DNA of 64,000 nucleotides from Caballeronia sp. GAFFF1 (GTDB lineage: Bacteria > Pseudomonadota > Gammaproteobacteria > Burkholderiales > Burkholderiaceae): positions 124,001 through 188,000 of the forward strand of contig NZ_JALQEM010000034.1 of NCBI RefSeq assembly GCF_023630705.1, in the 5' to 3' direction. Positions 54,746 through 63,618 of this stretch are shown piece after piece; positions within the stretch are counted from its first letter, which is position 1; every line of letters begins with the position of its first letter. The position numbers and the translations under genes were made by a program. Below the pieces are notes generated by a model. That model was not told the origin of the DNA. It saw nothing but the letters and a program-made list of their open reading frames with translations, and did not search any database.

Positions 54746-55573
54746 TTAGCCCGCGTTCGCGCGATTCAGCCTGCGTTCCACTGCGCCGAGCGAGCGATCC
54801 GCGATGAAACCGATCGCGCCCACGATCAGCACCGACGCCAGAACGAGATCGAGCTGGAAGAGCTGGCGGCCGTAGACGATCAGATACCCGAGCCCTTCCG
54901 ACGACGCGACGAGTTCGACAACGACGAGCGTGAGCCACGCCTTCGTGAACGCGAGGCGCACGCCGGTGCCGATCATCGGAATAGCGGCGGGCAGCGTGAC
55001 GTGAAGAATGGTCTGCCAGCGCGAATAGCGATACACGGACGCGACTTCGCGCAGCGCGGGCGGCGTATTGCGGAACCCCTGAAGCGTGCTCAGCGTGACC
55101 GGCACGAGCGCTGCGTGGCCGATCAGCAGATACTTCAACGGCTCGCCGATGCCGACGACGATCATCAGAAACGGAAGCCATCCGAGCACGGGCACCTGCA
55201 CGATCGCATTGAAGGTCGGAAGGACATACGCTTCGAGCGAGCGCGACAGACCGAGCGCCGCACCGAGCGCGACGCCGAGCGCCACGCCGCCGATGAAGCC
55301 GACCGCCACGCGCGAGAGGCTCGCGGCCAGATGCGTCCATAGCTCTCCGCTTCTCGCGAGCGCGCCGAGCGTTTCGAAGACGAGCGCTGGCGCCGGCAAG
55401 ACCTGCGCGGAAATCCATCCGAAGCGCGCGCCGAGCACCCACAGAACCGCGCACAGCACGGGCAAGAGCCAGGGAAGCGCGGTCCATCCGGCCGCGCGCA
55501 GCGTCTGCGCGCTGAACACGCGAGAGCGGGCGCGCTCGGCCGTGGGCAACGCGCGGGACAGTGTGTTCACCAT
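54746..55573 (-). CDS. ABC transporter permease, SsuC/TauC type (first permease)
   Basis: The protein is 275 residues from ATG 55573, with about six TM segments and the permease loop 'VASVYRYSRWQTILHVTLPAAIPMIGTGVRLAFTKAWLTLVVVELVAS'. It is clearly homologous to, but different from, the second permease, so the two may form a heterodimeric channel. It lies 29 bases from the substrate-binding protein gene. Confidence 0.9.
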   Translation of the reverse strand: MVNTLSRALPTAERARSRVFSAQTLRAAGWTALPWLLPVLCAVLWVLGARFGWISAQVLPAPALVFETLGALARSGELWTHLAASLSRVAVGFIGGVALGVALGAALGLSRSLEAYVLPTFNAIVQVPVLGWLPFLMIVVGIGEPLKYLLIGHAALVPVTLSTLQGFRNTPPALREVASVYRYSRWQTILHVTLPAAIPMIGTGVRLAFTKAWLTLVVVELVASSEGLGYLIVYGRQLFQLDLVLASVLIVGAIGFIADRSLGAVERRLNRANAG

Positions 55574-55602
55574 GAGCCTGTTCTCCGTGAAGGTTGAGCG
55601 CG

Positions 55603-56679
55603 TCACGCCTGCGGCTTGCCGGACGCTTCGAAGCGCGGCCAGTAGCCATCGAGCTTCAGCGACTTGATGGCCTCGTCGAGATACTTCGGCTCGAACCAGC
55701 CATTGACGCTGACGGGCTGACGGATCAGATTGAGGCGCAGCGCGTCGTCGGCGACGGCCTGATAGCGCGCGACCAGAAACGGATCGATGAGCGGCGACAT
55801 GCGTTCCTTCATCGGCTGGTTCGCGTATTCGGCCTGCCACGATTCGACCGGCACGCCGCTTTTCGCCCACAGCGCGAAGAGCGCGTTGCGGTTCGCTTCG
55901 TCCGACGACCATTGCGCCGCCTGCACCACCGCCGTCACCACTTTCTGCACCGTATCGGCATGCGCGTGCTCGAAGTCTTCCAGCACGAGCAGGTGCGCCT
56001 GGCGCGTCAGCTGCAAGCCGTCATTGCGCGACGCGTAGACGATCTTCGCCAGACCCTGACGCTGCAATTTGAACAGCGAATAGTCGAGGAACACGGCATC
56101 CACGCCCTTCGAGGCGAGCGCCGCCTGCGCCGCCGCCGTATCGAGGTTGATGACGCGCAAGTCGCGCTCGCTCAGTCCGTTCTCCTTGAGCACGTTGTCC
56201 GTCACGAGCTGTAGGTTCGTACCCCGAAATATTCCGACGCGCTTTCCCTTCAGGTCCTTCACGCCTTTGATGTCGGAGTCCGGCGGCACCGCGAGATAAA
56301 CGCCGGTGCGAACGTTTGACGCGAGCAACAAATGCGTCTTGAGTCCGTTGGCGCGTCCGAGCACCGAGGGCAGGTCGCCCTGATACGCGAAGTCAACCTG
56401 CTTGTTCGCGAGCGCCTCGTTCACGGCAGGTCCCGCGCCTTTGAAGAAGAGCCATTGCACATTGATGTGCTCGGGCTTGAGCGCGTCTTCCACGCGATGC
56501 TGCAATTGCGCGGTCGCGGCGGGCGATCCGCCGAACGTCGGGGGATCGCCCATGCCCTGCTGCGCGACGCCGATTCGCACCACGTCGGGCTGCGCCGCAT
56601 GCGCGGCGCATAACAAGGCCGCGCCGAACCACGCGGCCAGACTGCGTGTGATGAGGCCAGAACGTCTGCTCGATTTCAT
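55603..56679 (-). CDS. Aliphatic sulfonate-type substrate-binding protein
   Basis: The protein is 358 residues from ATG 56679, with the signal peptide 'MKSSRRSGLITRSLAAWFGAALLCAAHA'. SsuA/NMT1-like blocks follow: 'VVRIGVAQQGMGDPPTFGGSP', 'ALANKQVDFAYQGDLPSVLGRANGL', 'GKRVGIFRGTNLQLVTDNVLKENGL' and 'GVDAVFLDYSLFKLQRQGL'. It is periplasmic and delivers the substrate to the two-permease transporter. The neighbouring TauD suggests a sulfonate, possibly a taurine-like one. Confidence 0.9.
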   Translation of the reverse strand: MKSSRRSGLITRSLAAWFGAALLCAAHAAQPDVVRIGVAQQGMGDPPTFGGSPAATAQLQHRVEDALKPEHINVQWLFFKGAGPAVNEALANKQVDFAYQGDLPSVLGRANGLKTHLLLASNVRTGVYLAVPPDSDIKGVKDLKGKRVGIFRGTNLQLVTDNVLKENGLSERDLRVINLDTAAAQAALASKGVDAVFLDYSLFKLQRQGLAKIVYASRNDGLQLTRQAHLLVLEDFEHAHADTVQKVVTAVVQAAQWSSDEANRNALFALWAKSGVPVESWQAEYANQPMKERMSPLIDPFLVARYQAVADDALRLNLIRQPVSVNGWFEPKYLDEAIKSLKLDGYWPRFEASGKPQA

Positions 56680-56714
56680 CGCTTGATCGCTAAAGTGGAG
56701 GGCGTCGGCAAAAA

Positions 56715-57665
56715 TCAATGCGTGCGCGTCTCGCGCTTCACAATGCGGCTCGTGCGTCCGTCGATGCCCACGGGCACATCGCCATGCACGGTCGCCCGCC
56801 GCACCACGCGATGCGCGTCGCCGTAATCGTTCACCGCGTAATGCTGCGTCGCGCGGTTGTCCCAGATCGCGACGTCGCCCTGCGTCCAGCGCCAGCGCAC
56901 CGTGTTCTCCAGTCGCGTGACGTGATCGTGGAAGATCCCGAGCAGCCGGTCGGAATCCCGCTGCGACAAGCCGATGAAACGCTGCACGAAGTGGCCGAGG
57001 ACGAGCGTGCGCTCGCCCGTCTCCGGATGCACGCGCACCACCGGATGCTCGGTCTCGTACAGCGTGGAGGTGAACTGCTGGCGGTACTCGCGGTCCGCCT
57101 CGGTGTCCGGCGTATTGCGCGCGGCGGCGTAGTCGTAGGCGTTCGTATGCAGCGCCCACAAGCCGTCGGCGAGTTCGCGCAACGCTTGCGGCAAGTGCTC
57201 GTATGCGGCGGCCGTGTTGGCCCAGACCGTGTCGCCGCCCGCGGGCGGGATCACCACGCCGCGAAGAATCGAAATCTTGGGGTAGGCATCGACGAAGGTG
57301 ACGTCGGTATGCCACGAGTTCGCGCGCGCGCCGTGCTTGGAGTCGAGTTCGAGCAGGCGGCTGCCGCTCGCGAGCGAGGGCACGGTCGGATGCGCGACCG
57401 TCTCGCCGAAGCGCGCGGCGAAGGCTTCCTGCGCGGCGTCATCCAGATGCGACTGGCCGCGGAAGAAGAGCACCTTATGCCGAAGCAGCGCCGCGTTGAT
57501 GACGCCGATGGCGGCATCGTCGAGATCCGCCGAGAGCGTCACGCCACGCACTTCGGCACCGATGCGCCCGCCTATCGGGCGGACCTGAAACGGCTCGTGT
57601 GACGTGGCGGGCTGGCGTGCGGTGTCGTTGGAAGATTCGTTGGCGAGCGAAACGGTATCGGACAT
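56715..57665 (-). CDS. tauD: TauD/TfdA-family alpha-ketoglutarate dioxygenase
   Basis: This 316-residue Fe(II)/2-oxoglutarate dioxygenase has 'ARANSWHTDVTFVDAYPK' supplying H119 and D121, 'VVRVHPETGERTLVLGHFVQRF' with the 2-oxoglutarate-binding region, and 'GDVAIWDNRATQHYAVNDYGDAHRVVRR' with the distal His and Arg. It oxidises an alkylsulfonate (or related compound) to release sulfite. It lies 35 bases upstream of the binding-protein gene, leading the uptake operon; such systems are normally induced by sulfur limitation. Confidence 0.9.
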   Translation of the reverse strand: MSDTVSLANESSNDTARQPATSHEPFQVRPIGGRIGAEVRGVTLSADLDDAAIGVINAALLRHKVLFFRGQSHLDDAAQEAFAARFGETVAHPTVPSLASGSRLLELDSKHGARANSWHTDVTFVDAYPKISILRGVVIPPAGGDTVWANTAAAYEHLPQALRELADGLWALHTNAYDYAAARNTPDTEADREYRQQFTSTLYETEHPVVRVHPETGERTLVLGHFVQRFIGLSQRDSDRLLGIFHDHVTRLENTVRWRWTQGDVAIWDNRATQHYAVNDYGDAHRVVRRATVHGDVPVGIDGRTSRIVKRETRTH

Positions 57666-57753
57666 CGTGGGCTCCGTTGATCCTGGTGTCGGCTGGGAGA
57701 AAACATTGAAGCATCCCGCAACCGCCTGACCAACGAAGCGTTTCGACTTAGCT

Positions 57754-58878
57754 TTACAGCGTCGATGTCATGCGCAAAGCATGTGCGTATTGCTGAAGCC
57801 CGCCGATGTTCTCCTCCAGTTCCGCGCTTAAGCGCTCCATCAATTCCGCAGCCGGCATCTCGCGCGCGAGCGCGGCCGCCTGCCCCGCCCACTGCGCGCC
57901 GTAGCCGAACTCGCCCTTCGCCTTGGCCGCCGCGTGCAATGCCTTGCCGGCGTCGTAGGTGATCGGATAATCCGGATTTGCCGGCGCGCCCGCGCTGCGG
58001 CCCAGCTCCGTGAACTTGTTGACGAGGCCACGCGCGACGCGTCCCGAGATCGCCGCTGTGAACGTCGTGCGGTTCGCGGCATCGCTCAGGATGGCACGGC
58101 GAAAACCCGCGTCGATCGACGTCTCCGTGCAAGGCACGAAGGCCGTGCCCATTTGCGCCGCCTGCGCGCCGAGCGCGAGCGCCGCCGCGATGCCCGCGCC
58201 ATCCATGATGCCGCCCGCCGCGATCACGGGCACGTCGAACTTGCGCGCGATCAGGCGCGTGAGCGCGAACGTCCCGATACGGTCGTCGTCGGCTTCGGTG
58301 TCGAAGACGCCGCGATGCCCGCCCGCTTCGATACCCTGCGCGATGATCGCATCCATGCCCGCGGCGGCCACCTGTTCCGCTTCGCGCAGGTTGGTGGCAG
58401 CGGCCATCAGCGTAATGCCGGCCTGTCGCAATGCGTCTATGGCGTCGTTAGATGGTAGTCCGAAATGAAAGCTCACGATGGCGGGCTTCTCTTCGACGAA
58501 CACGTTCAGCATGGCATCGTCGACGACGAAGCTCGTATAGATTTCGGCGAGCTTTTGCGGCGGTTGGGCGTCGTACTGCGCGAAAAGCGGCGCGAGCCAG
58601 TCGATCCATGCCTGCTCGACGGCCTCGTTCGCCTGCGCCGGACGATGGCAGAACACGTTGATGTTGAACGGCTTGTCTGTCAGCGCGCGCGTTTCGCGGA
58701 TCACGTTGCGCGCGCCTTCCGCGTTCATCGCGCCGACGCCGAGCGACCCGAGCCCGCCCGCATTCGATACGGCCGCCGCGAGCGCGGGCGTGCTGACGCC
58801 CGCCATCGGCGCCTGAATGATCGGCTTGGTGATGCCGAGGAGCGGCATCAGCGTGTTGCGCTTCATGTGCTGGTTCAT
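57754..58878 (-). CDS. Nitronate monooxygenase-like flavoprotein
   Basis: The protein is 374 residues with a TIM-barrel FMN fold: 'LGITKPIIQAPMAGVSTPALAAAVSNAGGLGSLG' at the N-terminus, 'IVSFHFGLPSNDAIDALRQAG', 'GMDAIIAQGIEAGGHRG' (with the putative catalytic His) and 'VIAAGGIMDGAGIAAALALGAQAAQMGTAF'. Family members oxidise propionate-3-nitronate. It lies ~90 bases upstream of tauD in the same orientation and may share its transcript. Starts at 58878 or 58866 are both possible. Confidence 0.9.
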   Translation of the reverse strand: MNQHMKRNTLMPLLGITKPIIQAPMAGVSTPALAAAVSNAGGLGSLGVGAMNAEGARNVIRETRALTDKPFNINVFCHRPAQANEAVEQAWIDWLAPLFAQYDAQPPQKLAEIYTSFVVDDAMLNVFVEEKPAIVSFHFGLPSNDAIDALRQAGITLMAAATNLREAEQVAAAGMDAIIAQGIEAGGHRGVFDTEADDDRIGTFALTRLIARKFDVPVIAAGGIMDGAGIAAALALGAQAAQMGTAFVPCTETSIDAGFRRAILSDAANRTTFTAAISGRVARGLVNKFTELGRSAGAPANPDYPITYDAGKALHAAAKAKGEFGYGAQWAGQAAALAREMPAAELMERLSAELEENIGGLQQYAHALRMTSTL

Positions 58879-58939
58879 GGAAGGGTCCTCTCGACGGCTG
58901 GGGCATCAATACGCGGTCAACCGCATCCGAAAGCAGCAA

Positions 58940-58970
58940 CGCCCGCTCATTCCAATGGAACAAGCGGGCG
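58940..58970 (-). terminator. Hairpin after mmsA
   Basis: CGCCCGCT (58940-58947) and AGCGGGCG (58963-58970) form an 8-base stem, with an inner TTCCA/TGGAA extension. It lies 22 bases past the mmsA stop on the minus strand. The T-run after it is poor (TTGCTGCTTT), so it is a probable but not strong terminator. Confidence 0.5.
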
Positions 58971-58991
58971 CTGATTTCAAACACTCACGTA

Positions 58992-60503
58992 TTACTTCGC
59001 GGTGGGCATCACGAATTCCGCGCCCTTCTCGGTGCTTTCGGGCCAACGCTGCATGATCGACTTCTGCTTCGTGTAGAATCGCACGCCCTCTTCGCCGTAA
59101 GCATGCGTGTCGCCGAAGAGCGAACGCTTCCAGCCGCCGAAGCCGTGCCATGCCATCGGCACCGGAATCGGCACGTTGATGCCCACCATGCCCACTTCGA
59201 TGCGTCGGCCGAATTCGCGGGCGATGTGCCCATCGCGCGTGTAGCATGCGACACCGTTGCCGAACTCGTGCGCGTTGACGAGATCAACCGCTTCGCTGAA
59301 GTCCTTCGCGCGCACGCACGCGAGCACCGGCCCGAAGATCTCTTCCTTGTAGATGCGCATCTCCGGCTCAACGTGGTCGAACAGCGTGCCGCCCGTGAAG
59401 AAGCCGTCTTCGTGGCCCGGCACTTTCAGGCCGCGGCCGTCGACGACGAGTTGCGCGCCTTCGTCCACGCCCATCGCAATATAGCCCTCGATGCGTTCGA
59501 GCGCGGCGCGCGTGACGATCGGGCCCATTTCGGCGTCCGGCTCCATGCCGTTCTTTACGACGAGCTGGCGGGCGCGTTCGGCGAGGCGCGGCACGATCTT
59601 GTCGGCGACATCGCCCACCAGCACGGCGACCGAGATCGCCATGCAGCGTTCGCCCGCCGAGCCGTACGCCGCGCCGATCAGCGCATCGACGGCCTGATCG
59701 ATATCCGCATCCGGCATCACGACCATGTGATTCTTCGCGCCGCCGAGCGCCTGCACGCGCTTGCCGTGCTTCGCGCCCGTTTCGTAGATGTAGTTCGCGA
59801 TAGGCGTCGAGCCGACGAAGCTGATCGCGCGAACGTCCGGATGTTCGAGCAGCGCATCGACGACGACCTTGTCGCCCTGAACGACGTTGAAGATACCGTC
59901 GGGCAAGCCGGCTTTCTTCAGCAGATTCGCCATGAAGAGCGACGCGGACGGATCGCGCTCGCTCGGCTTCAAGATGAATGCGTTGCCGGTTGCAATGGCG
60001 ACCGGGAACATCCAGCACGGCACCATGCACGGGAAATTGAACGGCGTGATGCCCGCGACGATGCCGAGCGGCTGGCGCAGCGTCCAGTTGTCCATGCCCG
60101 TAGAGACTTGTTCCGTGAAGTCGCCTTTCAGCAATTGCGGAATGCCGCACGCGAATTCGATCACTTCGATGCCGCGCGTCACTTCGCCCTGCGCGTCAGA
60201 AAACACTTTGCCGTGCTCGGCCGTGATGATCGCGGCGAGTTCGTCGCGGTGCTGATTCATCAGTTCGAGAAAGCGCTGCATGATTCGCGCACGGCGGATG
60301 GGCGGCGTGTCGCGCCACGCGGGAAACGCCGCCTTCGCGCTTTGCACCGCTGCTTCGACGTCCGCCGCTTCGCCCAGCACGAGCTTGCGCGGACGCTCGC
60401 CGGTCGCGGGGTTGAAGATGGGCTGCGAGCGCGCGCCCGATCCGCTCACCCGCTCGCCGTGGATGAAGTGGACCACATCGGCGGTATCGTTGAAGGCTTG
60501 CAT
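58992..60503 (-). CDS. mmsA: CoA-acylating methylmalonate-semialdehyde dehydrogenase
   Basis: This 503-residue aldehyde dehydrogenase has '[36 protein letters not shown]', '[37 protein letters not shown]' with catalytic C287, and the MmsA-type ending '[26 protein letters not shown]'. It converts malonate or methylmalonate semialdehyde to acetyl- or propionyl-CoA in valine, beta-alanine or inositol breakdown. It is divergent from a LysR gene, the likely regulator. Confidence 0.94.
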   Translation of the reverse strand: MQAFNDTADVVHFIHGERVSGSGARSQPIFNPATGERPRKLVLGEAADVEAAVQSAKAAFPAWRDTPPIRRARIMQRFLELMNQHRDELAAIITAEHGKVFSDAQGEVTRGIEVIEFACGIPQLLKGDFTEQVSTGMDNWTLRQPLGIVAGITPFNFPCMVPCWMFPVAIATGNAFILKPSERDPSASLFMANLLKKAGLPDGIFNVVQGDKVVVDALLEHPDVRAISFVGSTPIANYIYETGAKHGKRVQALGGAKNHMVVMPDADIDQAVDALIGAAYGSAGERCMAISVAVLVGDVADKIVPRLAERARQLVVKNGMEPDAEMGPIVTRAALERIEGYIAMGVDEGAQLVVDGRGLKVPGHEDGFFTGGTLFDHVEPEMRIYKEEIFGPVLACVRAKDFSEAVDLVNAHEFGNGVACYTRDGHIAREFGRRIEVGMVGINVPIPVPMAWHGFGGWKRSLFGDTHAYGEEGVRFYTKQKSIMQRWPESTEKGAEFVMPTAK

Positions 60504-60587
60504 TTCGTCTCCTGTCTCGAACGTTTCGGCAATACGACAAGTGTAGGAAGCGAATCGAGCCGTGCAAAGGCGCTATGATTGAACTCG

Positions 60588-60607
60588 TTGTTCACTATGG
60601 CAAACAA
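60588..60607. promoter_or_regulatory. Possible LysR-type binding site between mmsA and its regulator
   Basis: TTGTT at 60588-60592 and AACAA at 60603-60607 form a 5-base inverted repeat with a 10-base spacer, and the sequence contains a T-N11-A pattern. It overlaps the possible starts at 60579 and 60597, which favours the start at 60615. The arms are short, so this is a weak call. Confidence 0.3.
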
Positions 60608-60614
60608 TCCGCGC

Positions 60615-61556
60615 ATGGACGAGCAAAAGATCGAAGCGCTCTGGACGCATCTGCACTGGCTCACGGTGCTCGCCGAACAAGGCAGCTATACGGCGGCGGC
60701 GGCGCGGCTCGGGGTGAGCAAGGCGGCGATGAGCCAGCGCATCGCGGAACTGGAGCGCGCGGCGGGCGTGCCGCTCGTCACGCGCACGACGCGCAGCGTG
60801 CGCTTCACGGAAGCGGGCCGCCGGCTCGTCGACGACACCCGCGCGCATTACGCCCACATCGCGACGAGCTTTTCGAGCGTGCGGGAGATGGCGGGCGTGG
60901 CGCGCGGCCTGATTCGTATGACGGCGCCGGTGGCTTTGGCGCGGCAGCAGATCGTGCCGAAGCTCGCGGGCTTTCTGCACGCGCATCCGGAAGTGCGCGT
61001 GCAACTGGAGGCGTCGGACCGGCTGACGTCGATTGCGACGGAAGGCTTCGATCTGGCCATCCGTCATAGCGCGCAGGCGCCGGAAACGCATGTCGCGTGG
61101 AAGCTGTGCGATACGCATTCGGTGATCGTCGCGACGCGCGCCTATTTGCGGCGGCGCGGCACGCCCGCCACGCCCGCCGATCTCGCCGTGCACGACTGCC
61201 TGTACTATCCGCGCACGCAAGCCGCGAGCATCTGGTCGTTCGTGCGCAAGGGCGCGCGCAAGTCCACGGCGGGACCGTTCACGCTCGCGATCAACGGCGC
61301 GTTCTCCGCGAACAACAGCGAATTGCTGCGCGATGCGGCGCTCGACGATCTCGGCATCGCGCTATTGCCGGACTTCACGGCGCAGGCAGCGGTGCAGGCG
61401 GGCAAGCTCGTCGTGCTGCTGCCGGACTGGCGGCCCGTGGGCGCGTTCGCGGATCAACTCTACGTGGTGCGGCCCTATGCGACGCATGTGCCGCGCGCAG
61501 TCGCGCTGTTCATCGGCTATCTGCGCGAGGCGTTCGCGGGCGGCTTTCCGCTTTGA
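60615..61556 (+). CDS. LysR-type transcriptional regulator
   Basis: The protein is 313 residues from ATG 60615, where a typical LysR N-terminus begins ('MDEQKIEALWTHLHWLTVL'); in-frame ATGs at 60579 and 60597 lack good ribosome sites. The helix-turn-helix covers ~16-40 ('GSYTAAAARLGVSKAAMSQRI'), and the substrate-binding domain starts near 88 ('GLIRMTAPVALARQQIVPKLAGFL'). It is divergent from mmsA, a common layout for a LysR regulator and its target. Confidence 0.9.
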   Translation: MDEQKIEALWTHLHWLTVLAEQGSYTAAAARLGVSKAAMSQRIAELERAAGVPLVTRTTRSVRFTEAGRRLVDDTRAHYAHIATSFSSVREMAGVARGLIRMTAPVALARQQIVPKLAGFLHAHPEVRVQLEASDRLTSIATEGFDLAIRHSAQAPETHVAWKLCDTHSVIVATRAYLRRRGTPATPADLAVHDCLYYPRTQAASIWSFVRKGARKSTAGPFTLAINGAFSANNSELLRDAALDDLGIALLPDFTAQAAVQAGKLVVLLPDWRPVGAFADQLYVVRPYATHVPRAVALFIGYLREAFAGGFPL

Positions 61557-61580
61557 GGCGGTCGCTGCGTCCTTTGGTGG

Positions 61581-61802
61581 TCACGTCACATAGAGCAGGC
61601 ATCCCACCGAGGTGAGGCAGGCGCACGCGCTCGCGTAAAAGAACCACGTCGAGCGCAAAACGCGAAAGCGCGCGCGGTCTTCGTCGGGCCGGTCGTCGGG
61701 GAGATGCCAGAGGTCGAGATAGGTCGCGATCGTGCAGGAAAGCAGCGCAACCGCCGATAGTGAGGAGACCAAAAAGAACAGGCCCCAGGCGAGATCGTTC
61801 AT
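61581..61802 (-). CDS. Small two-TM membrane protein of unknown function
   Basis: The protein is 73 residues from ATG 61802. Two hydrophobic helices ('LFFLVSSLSAVALLSCTIATYL' ~8-29 and 'WFFYASACACLTSVGCLLYV' ~52-71) flank a charged acidic/basic loop ('PDDRPDEDRARFRVLRS'). The frame extends upstream, but that part is not protein-like. The family is not recognised. It converges on the LysR gene with 24 bases between the stops. Confidence 0.6.
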   Translation of the reverse strand: MNDLAWGLFFLVSSLSAVALLSCTIATYLDLWHLPDDRPDEDRARFRVLRSTWFFYASACACLTSVGCLLYVT

Positions 61803-61986
61803 AGTGAGGGCGTCGGCTATGTTTCGGCACGCGGTGCCGTGACGAATGACGACCGCAAGCTGACGAAACGCGTTGCGTCTCGCGGTTCGTGTCCCATATG
61901 TTGAAGTATAGGGACCGAGCATACGCGCCACAACGACGGCAAACCCCAGTTAATAATTGGATGGATTGCGCACGGCGGCTGCCATG

Positions 61987-62012
61987 AAAAACGCGCCCAG
62001 GGCGGGCGCGTT
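61987..62012 (-). terminator. Rho-independent terminator of the aldolase gene
   Basis: On the minus strand AACGCGCCC pairs with GGGCGCGTT (9-base stem; plus coordinates 61990-61998 and 62004-62012) around a 5-base loop, followed by a T-run (61987-61991). It lies 24 bases after the aldolase stop. This is the clearest intrinsic terminator in the window. Confidence 0.8.
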
Positions 62013-62035
62013 CACTGGAAGCAGTCAGTCGATGC

Positions 62036-62932
62036 TTAGACCTTCTCGACCGACGCCTCGTAGATTTCGTCGATAGACTTGGCGAGCGTCGCGTTGAATT
62101 CGCTGTCGCTCATCGACTTCTGGAGCTCGTTGATGAGCGCGCGCGAGAAGCTCGCGATCATGCCGTGGTTCTCGGCGAGGCGCTTGCATGCGTCGGTGCG
62201 CGAGTAGCCGCCCGACAGCGCGACCACGCGCACGACGCGCGGATGCTCGATCAGCGGCCGATAGAAGTCCGCTTCGTCCGGAATGGTGAGCTTGATCATC
62301 ACATTGCTCGATTCCGGCAGCGCGTTCAGGCCCTTGAGCAGTTCGTCGCGCAGAATCTTCTCCGCGCCCTTCTTGTCCGGGCTCTTGATCGAGACTTCCG
62401 GCTCGAGAATCGGCACGAGACCCTGCGCGATGATCTGCGCGCCTACTTCGAACTGCTGCTGCGCGACCGCCGCGATGCCCTTCTCGTTCGCCTGATGGAT
62501 GACCGAGCGCATCTTCGTGCCGAACACGCCGAGCTTCGCCGCGCGCTGGAGCAGCTCGTCGAGACCCGGAATCGGCTTCATCACCTGAACGCCGTCAGCT
62601 TCAGCTTCGAGGCCCTTGTCGACCTTGAGAAACGGCACGACGCCACGGTCTTCCCACAGGAACGTGGGCACCGGCTTGCCTTCGGCTTCGCCGTCCATCG
62701 TGCGTTCGAACAGAATTGCGCCGATCACCTTGTCGCCCGTAAAGGCGGGCGCGGTCATGATGCGCACGCGCATGTCATGCATCAGCTTGAACATTTCGGC
62801 GTCGCCGTTGTAGGCGTCGTCCGGAATGCCGTATTGACGCAGCGCGCCGGGCGTCGAACCACCGCTTTGATCCAGAGCGGCGATGAAACCCTGCTTTTCC
62901 GCCATCTGCGCCAGCATCTTCTCGTTAGCCAC
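62036..62932 (-). CDS. Fructose-bisphosphate aldolase class I
   Basis: The protein is 298 residues starting at GTG 62932 behind a strong AGGAGGAAAG ribosome site. Bacterial class I aldolase blocks are present: 'QMAEKQGFIAALDQSGGSTPGALRQYGI', 'FKLMHDMRVRIMTAPAFTGDKVIGAILFERTMDGE', 'LVPILEPEVSIKSPDKKGAE' with the Schiff-base lysine region, and 'VVALSGGYSRTDACKRL'. It interconverts fructose-1,6-bisphosphate and triose phosphates in the cytoplasm without metal. It is monocistronic with its own terminator. Confidence 0.94.
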   Translation of the reverse strand: MANEKMLAQMAEKQGFIAALDQSGGSTPGALRQYGIPDDAYNGDAEMFKLMHDMRVRIMTAPAFTGDKVIGAILFERTMDGEAEGKPVPTFLWEDRGVVPFLKVDKGLEAEADGVQVMKPIPGLDELLQRAAKLGVFGTKMRSVIHQANEKGIAAVAQQQFEVGAQIIAQGLVPILEPEVSIKSPDKKGAEKILRDELLKGLNALPESSNVMIKLTIPDEADFYRPLIEHPRVVRVVALSGGYSRTDACKRLAENHGMIASFSRALINELQKSMSDSEFNATLAKSIDEIYEASVEKV

Positions 62933-63095
62933 GAGCTTTCCTCCTCAAAGTTCAAACACCGGAGCGCGCAAGCACGGTCCGGGCTTTTGGTTCAACTCCT
63001 TCAAGTTTAATGGTTTTGAGGCGTGGCTTTCTCGTGCAAATCCGCCAATTCCCCGGCGTTGCGGCCATTCAGCAGGCGTTTTCGCGCCGAAAAGC

Positions 63096-63479
63096 TCAGG
63101 AAGCAGCGGAATTCAGGTCGCCGGGCGCGACAGGCTCGGCCGTGCTCGCGCCCGCTCGCCGGAGCGCGCTGGCGGCGCGGCGTAAGAATGACGGCGTGGC
63201 GGATTGCGCCGGACGAGATTCCGGCAGTTCCGGCGCCTGCGATCGTTCCGGCGCTTCGGGAAAGCGCGCCTCGCGGGCATCGGCGCATCGCCCGTTTAGT
63301 TGGCGGCGCATTTCCGGATGGTCGATGAGCGCCTGCGCGGACGCCATTCCGTGCTCGAACTGCAGCGCGTAGGCGATGTCGGCGAAATTCTCGTAGCGGC
63401 CGCTATCGGCCAGTTCCAGCGCCAGCGTGACGGTGCGCTGGCGGTTCCATGCGGCGAGATCGTCGTGGCCCGTGCTCAC
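63096..63479 (-). CDS. Hypothetical protein with acidic/Pro-rich tail
   Basis: The 127-residue protein has a helical N-terminal half ('WNRQRTVTLALELADSGRYENFADIAYALQFEHG', 'ALIDHPEMRRQLNGRCADAR') of a type seen in short Burkholderia hypothetical proteins. The C-terminal half is low-complexity and rich in Pro, Ala and Glu/Arg. It has no signal peptide or TM and no recognised function. Confidence 0.65.
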   Translation of the reverse strand: MSTGHDDLAAWNRQRTVTLALELADSGRYENFADIAYALQFEHGMASAQALIDHPEMRRQLNGRCADAREARFPEAPERSQAPELPESRPAQSATPSFLRRAASALRRAGASTAEPVAPGDLNSAAS

Positions 63480-63618
63480 ACATGCCTCTTGTCGGCAATG
63501 AGGTGCGGACGATGTTAGCCCGAGCGCCGCCCGTTCTCCGTTGTCATGTCACAACATTCAAACAAAAAGTACGACGAGAAGCGGCGACGCGCGCCGCACG
63601 ATCGTTCGATGCAGCGGA

